From positions 186,001 through 250,000 of the forward strand of contig JAHBVY010000005.1 of assembly GCA_019637265.1 (NCBI GenBank): a stretch of 64,000 nt of DNA, in the 5' to 3' direction. The notes below the pieces were generated by a model, which had not been told where the DNA came from, did not search any database, and saw only the letters and a program-made list of their open reading frames with translations. Shown here one piece after another: positions 44,047 through 50,863 of the stretch (position 1 is its first letter; every line of letters begins with the position of its first letter). Source of the DNA: Polyangiaceae bacterium. Its GTDB lineage: Bacteria > Myxococcota_A > Polyangia > Polyangiales > Polyangiaceae. The translations under genes and the position numbers were made by a program.

Positions 44047-44961
44047 CTACGGGACGGCCTTCGCGTCTTCGAGCAGCATGGGGTAGCGGTAGCCTGAGCC
44101 GAAGTCGACGTCGGTCTTGAAGACGCCTTCGAGCACCAGCTGGGTGCCGACTTGAGGCTCGAGGGTCGTGGTGACGGCGAGATCCACCACGCGGCCGCCG
44201 CTCGTGCTGCCGTCCTTCACGTGGAGGAAGCTCTTGCCGAAGATGCCGGTGGTGAGCTTGGTCACCTCGACATGGATCCTGACTGTCTTCCCGTGGTAGC
44301 GCGCGGCGTCGCCGGCCAGCTCGGCCAGCAGCACCCCGGCGCTGCCCGGTGCGCGCGAGAGCACGCTGCCCACTGGCGCGGGGGCGTAAGGGCCCGGAGC
44401 TCGAGGCGCCGTCGCAGACGCCGCGGCGGGTGCGCCTGCTGCAGCGGGAGGCTGACCTTGAGCTGCTGCGGCAGAGCCCGCGGGGCCCACGTCGCCCAGC
44501 ACACCGAAGTAGATGCGCTCGAAGCGTCGCCCGAGGGTGGGGCTGTCGAAGTCTTCCATCAGGGTGGTGCTCGGGATCGTCACCGACTGCCCCACCGAGA
44601 CGGGGGCCTTCTTCACCGCCGCCCACACTTCACCGCTCGGGGTTTGGAGCCTCAAGTAGGTGTACTCCGCCACCTCGAGCCGCTCGAGCACCACCCCGGC
44701 GAGACCCGAAGCGCCCGGCGCGCCGTGCGTCGCAGGCGCCTGTGGGTGAGCCGGCGCGAGCGGCGCCTGTCCTGGTGACTGACCAACTGGCGGGTGCCCC
44801 GCTGGCAGGGCACCTGGCTCCACGAGCGGCGCCTCGGTGGGGAGCGCCTCCGCGCGCGCCGCGGTGGACCGCGGAGACTCTTCGGCGCTGTCTGGCTTGA
44901 GCCAGAAGCCAACGACCGCCGCGAGCGCGACCGCGGGGACCAACAGGTGGACGGGCTTCAT
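44047..44961 (-). CDS. NrfJ-like OB-fold envelope protein
   Basis: 304 residues from the ATG at 44959-44961, with an N-terminal signal anchor (about 4-21, VHLLVPAVALAAVVGFWL) and a Pro/Ala-rich linker to about residue 95. Two OB-fold-like modules follow: one near 96-165 (VLERLEVAEYTYLRLQTPSG, then EVWAAVKKAPVSVGQSV and MEDFDSPTLGRRFERIYFG), which matches the NrfJ pattern closely, and one near 225-304 (GKTVRIHVEVTKLTTGIFGK, SFLHVKDGS). NrfJ relatives occur with nitrite-reductase and other periplasmic redox genes; none is near. It is probably periplasmic, and ligand binding is inferred only from the fold. Confidence 0.82.
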   Translation of the reverse strand: MKPVHLLVPAVALAAVVGFWLKPDSAEESPRSTAARAEALPTEAPLVEPGALPAGHPPVGQSPGQAPLAPAHPQAPATHGAPGASGLAGVVLERLEVAEYTYLRLQTPSGEVWAAVKKAPVSVGQSVTIPSTTLMEDFDSPTLGRRFERIYFGVLGDVGPAGSAAAAQGQPPAAAGAPAAASATAPRAPGPYAPAPVGSVLSRAPGSAGVLLAELAGDAARYHGKTVRIHVEVTKLTTGIFGKSFLHVKDGSTSGGRVVDLAVTTTLEPQVGTQLVLEGVFKTDVDFGSGYRYPMLLEDAKAVP

Positions 44962-45086
44962 CTCGTCTGCGTAGCACGACCTGCACAGGTAAAGCACTGC
45001 CTCGCGGGGTGAGACCCACGCGGCGCCGGGCGCCCGACCGCCCGCTCCGCGGCGCGGGTCTGCTATGACCCGAGCTCGCGCTCGTC

Positions 45087-46295
45087 ATGCCCACCCCCAA
45101 GCAAGTCGCCGCGGCGCTCAAGGAGCTGAAGCAGGTCGGTCGTCGTGAGCCGCGGCTCGCGGTGGAGGGCTGCATCCGCCTGCTCACCGGGCTCAAGGCC
45201 AAGGACGGCGCGCTGGACGACGTGCTGCGCGAGATCATCGACTGGCTCGGCGCGCCCATGCGCCGCGCCAAACCCCCTGAGCCCGAGCTCATGGATTGGC
45301 TCGAGCGCCTCGCCAAGGCCTACCGCGCCCAGCCCGCGCGCCTCGCCTCGCTCGGCGCCCGCTTCGGTGCCCTGTGCGGCTCCCCAGCCATCGCCTCACG
45401 CTGGGCGGATCGTTTCCGAGAGGAATTATACGCAGCGCAGCCAGCTCGAGCGATGAAGGCCACCCTTTCATCATCTAAATTGACTAAATCGGCCAAGGCA
45501 ACGCAGTCAATCCAGTCAGCTCAGCTGCCGGGCGAGGCACACGCGCTCCGCCTGCCGTACCTCAGCGCGCTGAGCGCGGCCGGGCGCCATGAAGAGCTCC
45601 GGAGCGCGCTCGAGCCGGGCGCGAACAGCTGGGCGGAGGCCGCGCTCGGGGTGAAGGCGCTCGCCGCCCTGGGTCAGGTGGACGCGGCGCTCAGCACCGC
45701 GCATCAGTATGCTCATCTGACTACACCGGTGGAGCACGCCCGCGCCTGCGAGGCGGCGCTCTTGGCCGCTGGGCGCGAAGAGGACGCCTACCGGGAGCAC
45801 GCGCTGCTCGCCGCGCAGGAGACGCGCTACGTCGCATGGTTCCGCGCGCTGAGGCAGCGGTACCCGCGGCGCGATCCGAAGGAGCTCTTGAGCGACTTGG
45901 TCAGCTTCACTACCTCCCAGCACGGCGAAGCGATCCGCGGCAAGTGGTTCGCGGCCGCCAAGGAGGCCGAGCTCTACCAGGAGGCGATCGCCCTCGCGCG
46001 GAGCGGCGACGCCGACACCCGCACCCTGCTCCGCGCCGCGCGCGACTTCGCCGAGCGCGAGCCGCACTTCGCGCTTCAGGCGGGGCTCACCGCGCTCACG
46101 GCGATGCTCGAGGCGGGCCCCTATGAAGTCACTAAAACTGACGTGTGGACCGCCTACAACGCGATCCTGCTCGCCGCGAACGCGGCGAATCAGCGCGCCG
46201 AGGTCATCGAGCAGCTGCGCGCGCTGCTGCGCCCCGAAGCGGTGCGCGATCGCCTGGTCACGCGCACCCTGAGCCGCGAGCTGAACCTCTCGTAA
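45087..46295 (+). CDS. TPR-like helical protein, unknown function
   Basis: 402 residues, no signal peptide or membrane segment. Almost entirely helical with repeated Ala/Leu-rich hairpins of TPR or HEAT type, for example LPYLSALSAAGRHEELRSAL, AALGVKALAALGQVDAALST and ACEAALLAAGREEDAYREHA. I recognise no named family. Residues about 122-150 form a Ser/Thr/Lys/Gln-rich insert (SSSKLTKSAKATQSIQSAQL) encoded by strikingly AT-rich DNA (45451-45537) carrying TTGACTAAA and CCAGTCAGCT, unlike the flanking codons. A second short AT-rich island with ACTGAC lies at 46127-46143. Confidence 0.7.
   Translation: MPTPKQVAAALKELKQVGRREPRLAVEGCIRLLTGLKAKDGALDDVLREIIDWLGAPMRRAKPPEPELMDWLERLAKAYRAQPARLASLGARFGALCGSPAIASRWADRFREELYAAQPARAMKATLSSSKLTKSAKATQSIQSAQLPGEAHALRLPYLSALSAAGRHEELRSALEPGANSWAEAALGVKALAALGQVDAALSTAHQYAHLTTPVEHARACEAALLAAGREEDAYREHALLAAQETRYVAWFRALRQRYPRRDPKELLSDLVSFTTSQHGEAIRGKWFAAAKEAELYQEAIALARSGDADTRTLLRAARDFAEREPHFALQAGLTALTAMLEAGPYEVTKTDVWTAYNAILLAANAANQRAEVIEQLRALLRPEAVRDRLVTRTLSRELNLS
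45451..45537 (+). repeat. AT-rich in-frame CTGACT/AGTCAG island
   Basis: A stretch with TCTAAATTGACTAAATCGG and AATCCAGTCAGCTCAGCTG inside the 402-residue helical protein. Base composition and codon use change abruptly at both ends, as expected for an inserted repeat. Confidence 0.55.
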
Positions 46296-46640
46296 GCGCC
46301 CCGCTTCAACTCGTTCGCTGCATCTCGCCCGGCGCGCGGGCTCACACCGCATCACGGCGCACGGTGTGACGCGATCCGCGCGCGCTCGCGTGGGCTCCCA
46401 TCGCGGTGCCGTCCAACCCACCCCATCCCCTGCCCTGCTCGCAGATCCATCACGCACCGCTCCTGCGCGTACTGAGCGACAGCGCATGGATGACTGACCT
46501 GCCCTGCTCGCAGATCCATCCTGCCCTGCTCGCAGATCACGCACACGCTCCTGCGCGCGTACTGAGCGACGGCGCATGGATGACTGACTTGGCCGGCTCG
46601 TCACGCGCGGAGGCCTCCGGCGTGCTAGGCTGCGCTCGTC
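46296..46640. other. 345-nt intergenic repeat cluster
   Basis: No gene is seen. It contains the G/T-module subtype GCGGTGCCGTCCAACCC at 46403-46419 followed by the 70-nt direct repeats at 46430-46589. The last 50 nt form the leader of trmH. Confidence 0.65.
46430..46589 (+). repeat. Two 70-nt direct repeats plus a partial copy
   Basis: Copies at 46430-46499 and 46520-46589 share CTGCCCTGCTCGCAGATC, GCTCCTGCGCG, GTACTGAGCGAC and GCATGGATGACTGAC; a third CTGCCCTGCTCGCAGATC starts between them near 46499. The ATGACTGAC part links them to the CTGACT repeat class. Confidence 0.85.
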
Positions 46641-47351
46641 ATGAGTGATGACGACGATCCCGAGGTCGTGCAGCTCGGGGAGCTGTACGGCACCGCGCCG
46701 CCGTGGGCCGCTGGTTGGACGCCCGAGGGTGTGATCGCGACGCTGGAGCCGCTCACCCTCCCCGCGCGGCAACTGCGGATCCGTGAGGCGATCGATCAGC
46801 GCCTGTCGAGCGTCACCTTGGTGATGGACGAGCCGCACGACCCACACAACGGCGCGGCCATCGTGCGCAGCGCGGATGCGTTCGGCGTGCAGCAGGTCCA
46901 CGTGGTGCCGCAGGAGGAGCGCTTCGCGGTCTCCACCGGGGTGGCGCGCGGGTCGGAGCGCTGGGTCGACGTGATCGTGCACGCCACGGCCGCGGAGGCG
47001 GCGCACCACCTGGACGCGCTCGGCTTCACCTTGGTGGCCACCCACCCGGAGGGGAAGCTCTTGCCCGACGAGCTGGCGCGCGTGGAGCGGGTCTGCTTGG
47101 TGTTCGGCAACGAGCACCACGGCATCGGCGACGAGCTCGCGCTGGCGGCGCCGCTCAGCGTGCGCGTCCCCATGCGTGGCTTCGCCGAGAGCCTCAACGT
47201 GAGCGTCTCCGCCGGGATCTTGCTGGAGGCCGCCACGCGCGGCCGGCCTGGGGACCTCCCCGCCACCGATCGCGAGCGGCTGTACGCCCGCGGGCTGTTC
47301 CGTTCGGTCCACCGCGCCGGCGAAATCCTGGCCGCCTCCGAGCCGCGCTGA
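46641..47351 (+). CDS. trmH: tRNA (guanosine-2'-O)-methyltransferase, TrmH/SpoU family
   Basis: SPOUT-class 2'-O-methyltransferase, 236 residues. The three knot motifs are intact: PHDPHNGAAIVRSADAFGV (motif 1), VCLVFGNEHHGIGDEL (motif 2) and VPMRGFAESLNVSVSAGILL (motif 3). The combination of N-terminal TLPARQLRIREAIDQRLSSV and C-terminal YARGLFRSVHRAGEIL helices resembles TrmH, which methylates G18 of tRNA, more than RlmB, which has a separate L30e-like domain. The symbol is therefore likely but other RNA targets are possible. A G/T module follows 95 nt downstream. Confidence 0.88.
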   Translation: MSDDDDPEVVQLGELYGTAPPWAAGWTPEGVIATLEPLTLPARQLRIREAIDQRLSSVTLVMDEPHDPHNGAAIVRSADAFGVQQVHVVPQEERFAVSTGVARGSERWVDVIVHATAAEAAHHLDALGFTLVATHPEGKLLPDELARVERVCLVFGNEHHGIGDELALAAPLSVRVPMRGFAESLNVSVSAGILLEAATRGRPGDLPATDRERLYARGLFRSVHRAGEILAASEPR

Positions 47352-47654
47352 GGGGAGGCCGAATTCATCGCCAATCGAAAACCGGCGAACGCCGGCGGCA
47401 GCCTACGCAGCCTTTCGCGAGCCTGACGCGGCATTTCGCCTGAGGTCGCTTGGGTTTTTGGGGGTTGGTCCAAGCGTGCGACCGCGCGCGGCGCTGCAGT
47501 CAGCGCGATTCATCGTGCCCTCAATCAAAATCGCCAAGCGGGGCGCACTTTGTGATACCGAGCGGCGGCAGCTTGGTCCGCGCCCTTGCGGGCCACAGTT
47601 CGAGATTTCAACTCGGCGAGCTAGCGACTAGCTTCCGGTGGTGGTGGCTCTCAG
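47352..47654. other. 303-nt region upstream of the bactofilin cluster
   Basis: No gene is seen. It holds the stem-enclosed G/T module at 47447-47476 and then the leader of the first bactofilin gene, which lacks a clear Shine-Dalgarno run near the ATG at 47655. Confidence 0.55.
47447..47476 (+). terminator. G/T-rich module enclosed by a perfect 7-bp stem
   Basis: CGCTTGG and CCAAGCG flank the 16-base loop GTTTTTGGGGGTTGGT; an outer GGT/ACC pair (47444-47446 and 47481-47483) can extend it past a 4-nt bulge. It lies 96 nt after trmH in its direction of transcription. Best example of the constant-loop, variable-stem pattern. Terminator function is an inference; there is no T run after the stem. 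Confidence 0.55.
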
Positions 47655-47996
47655 ATGGCAAGCGTGACCTCAGAACCCAGTGTGATCGGCGCCTCGACCC
47701 AGCTCGTGGGTCGCGTCAGCGGCAGCGGCGGCTTGCGCCTGGAGGGCAGCTTGCGCGGCGACGTCGCCATCAGCGGTCCGCTCGAGGTCACGGCCGCGGC
47801 CAGCCTCGAGGGCAACGTGGAGGCCGGCGAGCTCGCGGTGGCGGGCACCTTGAATGGGGACGCGCGCACCAGTGGCCCCATCCGCGTCCAAGCGGGCGCC
47901 TCGGTGCGCGGCGAGCTGAGCGGCTCGCAGGTCACCATCGAGCCGGGCGCGAGCGTCGCGGTGCGGCTCGGGACGGAGTTCGAGCTGGATTGGTGA
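47655..47996 (+). CDS. Bactofilin A
   Basis: Cytoskeletal polymer-forming protein of 113 residues made almost wholly of the right-handed beta-helix repeat (about 17-105): VSGSGGLRLEGSLRGDVAIS, LEVTAAASLEGNVEAGELAV, LNGDARTSGPIRVQAGASVR. Hydrophobic residues alternate with Gly and Ser at the five- to six-residue period of bactofilins. The N-terminal tail is short (MASVTSEPSVIGAST). Bactofilins form filaments at the membrane and position proteins or shape the cell; in Myxococcus xanthus BacM and BacNOP affect shape and chromosome arrangement. First of three tandem paralogues, 77 nt before the second. Confidence 0.93.
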   Translation: MASVTSEPSVIGASTQLVGRVSGSGGLRLEGSLRGDVAISGPLEVTAAASLEGNVEAGELAVAGTLNGDARTSGPIRVQAGASVRGELSGSQVTIEPGASVAVRLGTEFELDW

Positions 47997-48073
47997 GGCG
48001 CCCTTCGGAGCGCGCCCTGAGGTGAGCTCGGGCGGCCCTGGGCAGCGAACGAAGAGCTACGGAGGATCTCCAG

Positions 48074-48388
48074 ATGGCAGGCACGGTGATAGGCGAAGGG
48101 CTCAGCATCGACGGTGAGCTGGCGAGCGAGGACGAGGTGGTGGTGCACGGATCACTCCGCGGCACCTTGACCACGGCGGGCGTGGTCTCGGTCGGCACGG
48201 AGGGCACGGTGGAGGCCGACGTCGAGGCGGCGTCGCTCAGCGTGGCCGGCCGCGTGACGGGGAACGTCAACGCGGCTGACCGAGTGGACATCCAAGCCGG
48301 CGGTCGCCTGGTGGGTGACGTGAAGGCAGCTCGCCTGACGATTGCGGACGGTGCCTCGTTCAAGGGCAACGTCGACATGGACGCGTGA
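48074..48388 (+). CDS. Bactofilin B
   Basis: Second bactofilin, 104 residues, the most compact of the three, with almost no tails. The beta-helix covers nearly all of it: GTVIGEGLSIDGELASEDEV, VHGSLRGTLTTAGVVSVGTE, VEADVEAASLSVAGRVTGNV, GGRLVGDVKAARLTIADGAS. A strong GGAGG lies eight bases upstream of the ATG (48061-48065), stronger than for its neighbours, so it may be the most highly translated. It ends 10 nt before the third bactofilin's ATG. Confidence 0.93.
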   Translation: MAGTVIGEGLSIDGELASEDEVVVHGSLRGTLTTAGVVSVGTEGTVEADVEAASLSVAGRVTGNVNAADRVDIQAGGRLVGDVKAARLTIADGASFKGNVDMDA

Positions 48389-48398
48389 CGGAGGGTTC

Positions 48399-49091
48399 AT
48401 GGCCAGCCAGTCGATCATCAGCGCCAGCACCCGCGTTCGCGGTCACCTGAGTGGGAGTGGCTCGCTCCAGGTAGACGGCAGCGTGGAGGGCGATATCCAG
48501 GTGGATGGGGACGTAGTCCTCAGCAGCGGAGCGCGCGTGCGCGGCAATATCCGGGGCGCGAGCCTGCAGATCGCGGGGCAGGTCCAGGGCGATCTCCAAG
48601 CGGAAGACGGCATCTTCCTGGAGGCCGGCGCGCGCGTGGTGGGCGATCTCACCGGGGCCCGCATCGGCATCGCGGAGGGCGCGTTGGTGCGCGGCTTGGT
48701 GCAGACCAGCGCCGAAGCAGCGTCGGGTGCGCCTCGCTTGGCCACCTCAGCGCAGCGGCCCGTGGCAACGCAGCGCCCCGTAGCAGCGCAGCGCCCTGCA
48801 GCACCCGCTGCTCGACCTGCGGCGGGTCGCTCAGCGCCAGTGGCTCGGCCGTCCGCCACACGGCAGGCGGACGCCACGTCGCCCACCGAGCGCATGAAGC
48901 CGAGCGCGGCGGGGGTGAGCGGTGGGGCGCCGCGCACCAAGGCCAGCCCGGAGGCAACGGACCTCGCGAAGCCCAAAGCGAAGGAGTCCGTCAAGGAGCC
49001 TGTCAAGGTGCCCGCGCGCTCCAAGCGGCCTCCCGCGCCCGTCGTGCCGGTGGTGCGGCGCGGCGCCGCCAAGAAGAAGCGGAAGGCCTGA
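48399..49091 (+). CDS. Bactofilin C with long basic tail
   Basis: Third bactofilin, 230 residues from the ATG at 48399, which has GGAGGG just upstream. The beta-helix covers about 1-105 (ISASTRVRGHLSGSGSLQVD, LQIAGQVQGDLQAEDGIFLE, ARVVGDLTGARIGIAEGALV). A disordered tail of about 125 residues follows, rich in Ala, Pro, Arg and Lys, with RPVATQRPVAAQRPAAPAAR-type repeats and a strongly basic end (RRGAAKKKRKA). Such tails can bind DNA, ribosomes or acidic partners; this is an inference. Its stop is 2 nt before the pyrE GTG. Confidence 0.92.
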   Translation: MASQSIISASTRVRGHLSGSGSLQVDGSVEGDIQVDGDVVLSSGARVRGNIRGASLQIAGQVQGDLQAEDGIFLEAGARVVGDLTGARIGIAEGALVRGLVQTSAEAASGAPRLATSAQRPVATQRPVAAQRPAAPAARPAAGRSAPVARPSATRQADATSPTERMKPSAAGVSGGAPRTKASPEATDLAKPKAKESVKEPVKVPARSKRPPAPVVPVVRRGAAKKKRKA

Positions 49092-49092
49092 G

Positions 49093-49656
49093 GTGGTCCC
49101 CGCCGGCGAGCGTCATCAACGCCTGCTCGCGCTGCTCCGCGAGCGCAGCTTCGCGAAGCGGCGGGTGGTGCTGGCGAGCGGCCGCGAGAGCGACTTCTTC
49201 ATCGACTGCAAGCAGACGGTGCTCACCGCCGAGGGTCACGCCCTGGTCGGTGAGCTGATGTACGATCTCCTGAGTTCGCTCCCGATGTGCGACGCCGTGG
49301 GTGGGGTGGAGCTCGGCGGCTGCCCCTTGGCCAGCGCGGTGTCGCTCGTGAGCCACCACCGCGGCCGCGACTTACCGGCGCTCTACATCCGCAAGGCGCG
49401 CAAAGATCACGGCACCACCAAGCTCGTGGAGGGGGATCGCGCGCTACGCCCAGGGCTCCGCGTGGTGATGTTGGAGGACGTCGTCACCACCGGCGGCTCC
49501 TCGCTGCGCGCGGTGGAGGCGCTGAGTGAGGCGGGGGCGCAGGTGGTCGGCGTCGCGGCGCTGGTGGATAGGCTGGAGGGCGGCGCGGAGTCGATGGTCG
49601 CAGCCGGCCTCCCCTTCCAGAGCCTCTACACCCGCTTGGATTTCCTCCCGGAGTAG
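49093..49656 (+). CDS. pyrE: Orotate phosphoribosyltransferase
   Basis: Pyrimidine synthesis enzyme forming orotidine monophosphate from orotate and PRPP. 187 residues from the GTG at 49093, the normal length; the frame is open upstream within the bactofilin gene as a composition artefact. LASGRESDFFIDCKQTVLTA is the family start; the PRPP-binding motif is RVVMLEDVVTTGGSSLRAVE. YIRKARKDHGTTKLVEG gives the catalytic lysine loop. It is directly coupled (1 nt spacing) to bactofilin C, an unusual pairing with no other pyr gene near. Confidence 0.95.
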   Translation: MVPAGERHQRLLALLRERSFAKRRVVLASGRESDFFIDCKQTVLTAEGHALVGELMYDLLSSLPMCDAVGGVELGGCPLASAVSLVSHHRGRDLPALYIRKARKDHGTTKLVEGDRALRPGLRVVMLEDVVTTGGSSLRAVEALSEAGAQVVGVAALVDRLEGGAESMVAAGLPFQSLYTRLDFLPE

Positions 49657-49765
49657 CCGCTCGGCGGCCTCAGCGCGGTGCGCTCGGCGTAGCGCGGTCG
49701 TGCTTCAGCTGGAGCTGGCGCGGCTCCAAGCGCGAGTCGTTGGTGAGGCCGAGCGACGGTGCTCG

Positions 49766-49815
49766 GTGCGGTGCCGTCCGACCCCCCAAAAAAGGGAGCG
49801 CTTGCTCCGGGGTGA
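49766..49815 (-). terminator. Stem-loop with T6-G6 module on the minus strand
   Basis: On the minus strand GGAGC-AAGC-GCTCC is followed by C, six T, six G and then TCGGACGGCACCGCACC. It has the form of a short Rho-independent terminator but no minus-strand gene ends here, so it is better seen as a module of the dispersed family. Confidence 0.45.
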
Positions 49816-49839
49816 AGCGCCCGGACCGGGAGCTGCCCA

Positions 49840-49890
49840 GCAGCCGTGTCCGTGGGGTTTGGGGGTTTGGCAGTGCGCCGCGGGGGCTGC
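49840..49890 (+). repeat. G/T-rich module enclosed by GCAGCC/GGCTGC
   Basis: GCAGCC and GGCTGC flank a 39-nt loop carrying GGGGTTTGGGGGTTTGGCAG. It lies after pyrE, 50 nt from the opposed module at 49766. Confidence 0.55.
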
Positions 49891-49941
49891 TTGCGCGATG
49901 AATCGTGATAAGCGGTGCGATCCAGGGTACCGTACTAGGCC

Positions 49942-50697
49942 GTGAGGCAAACCTTGGGACGGCGCGTCGCGAAGCGATCAGGGCGGCTCACACCGTGCGC
50001 CTGGTTCGCGCTGCTGACCGCCCTGCTGGCGCCCGGCGTTCTCCGCGCGGAAACAGCGCCTGCGGCGGAGGCCGAGCGTGAGCCCACTCAGGCGGAGATC
50101 GAGGCCTGGCTGAAGGCGCGCGCGCTGCCCGACACGCGCGATGAGGTGACCAGCTCGGAGGAGGCGCCACCGCCGCCGCCGCGCGCGCGGGGCCTGGTGC
50201 TCGAGGCGGGGCTCGGCGCCATGGGTTACCTCGGCACCTTGAAGCACGTCTCGCCCACCTCACCGCTGCTCCACCTCCAGCTCGGCTACGAGGTCTTCGA
50301 CTGGGCGATGGTGTTCGTGGAGGGCGATCTCGCCTACGGCAGCACCGGCTACGCCAACCCGCCGCCTCAGCCGCGCGCCTACTCGTTCTATGGGTTCGGC
50401 GGCGGCGTGCGCTTCACGGTGCGGCCCACCGAGCGCTTCGGCCTGTACCTTCAGGGCAGCATCGGGGCGGCAGAGGTCTCCGATGACGTGCTGATCGTCT
50501 ATGGCTACCGCAGCGCCGATGAGCTGAGCCCGTACTACGGCGCCCTGCTCGGCGCCGAGTGGTACCAGGTGAGCCCCCACTTGGCGCTGGCCGTCTCCGG
50601 CGGCGTCCGCAACTACGACGCCGGGCTCAGCCGCCTGCGCTCGAGCGAGACGGAGCTCGCCTGGCTCGGCTTGGTGTCGCTGCGCTACGCGTTCTGA
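49942..50697 (+). CDS. Putative outer-membrane beta-barrel protein
   Basis: 251 residues, GTG start. An N-terminal signal peptide (WFALLTALLAPGVLRAE, cleaved near 36) is followed by a short acidic helix (about 45-60), a Pro-rich hinge (PPPPPRAR) and a barrel-like domain (about 80-251) with alternating residues: LVLEAGLGAMGYLGTLKH, LLHLQLGYEVFDWAMVFVEG, FTVRPTERFGLYLQGSIGAA, LGLVSLRYAF. The terminal phenylalanine is the usual signal for BAM-dependent insertion. Small barrels of this kind occur in the gliding machinery (for example CglE), but identity with that family was not established. Confidence 0.75.
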   Translation: MRQTLGRRVAKRSGRLTPCAWFALLTALLAPGVLRAETAPAAEAEREPTQAEIEAWLKARALPDTRDEVTSSEEAPPPPPRARGLVLEAGLGAMGYLGTLKHVSPTSPLLHLQLGYEVFDWAMVFVEGDLAYGSTGYANPPPQPRAYSFYGFGGGVRFTVRPTERFGLYLQGSIGAAEVSDDVLIVYGYRSADELSPYYGALLGAEWYQVSPHLALAVSGGVRNYDAGLSRLRSSETELAWLGLVSLRYAF

Positions 50698-50707
50698 GCC
50701 GCGCTGC

Positions 50708-50863
50708 TTTAGTCAGCTAGGATGGTGACTGATGCGGACGCTGGGTGCTTCAAGTCAGCTAGGGTGACTGACGCGGGCGCTGGGTGCCTCAAGTCAGCTA
50801 GGGTGACTGATGCGGGCGCTGGGTGCCGGGCGCTGGGTGCCCTAAGTCAGTTACCCTGACTCA
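50708..50863. repeat. Tandem 39-nt repeat array built on AGTCAG/TGACT
   Basis: Units start near 50708, 50752, 50791 and 50844 and read AAGTCAGCTAGGGTGACTGA then TGCGGGCGCTGGGTGCCTC; the third holds an internal 14-nt duplication and the last is truncated and ends within the stop codon of the PanE-like gene. Each unit contains a GTCA...TGAC inverted repeat that could form a small hairpin. Confidence 0.85.

Noticed and set aside
45516-47312. 598-codon minus-strand open frame spanning two plus-strand genes
   Set aside because: It runs antisense through the 402-residue gene, a repeat-rich gap and trmH, and translates the intergenic repeats; no domain is seen.
50708-50863. Tandem array considered as a CRISPR
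   Set aside because: Units follow each other without unique spacers of constant size, spacing varies from 39 to 53 nt, and no cas gene is present.
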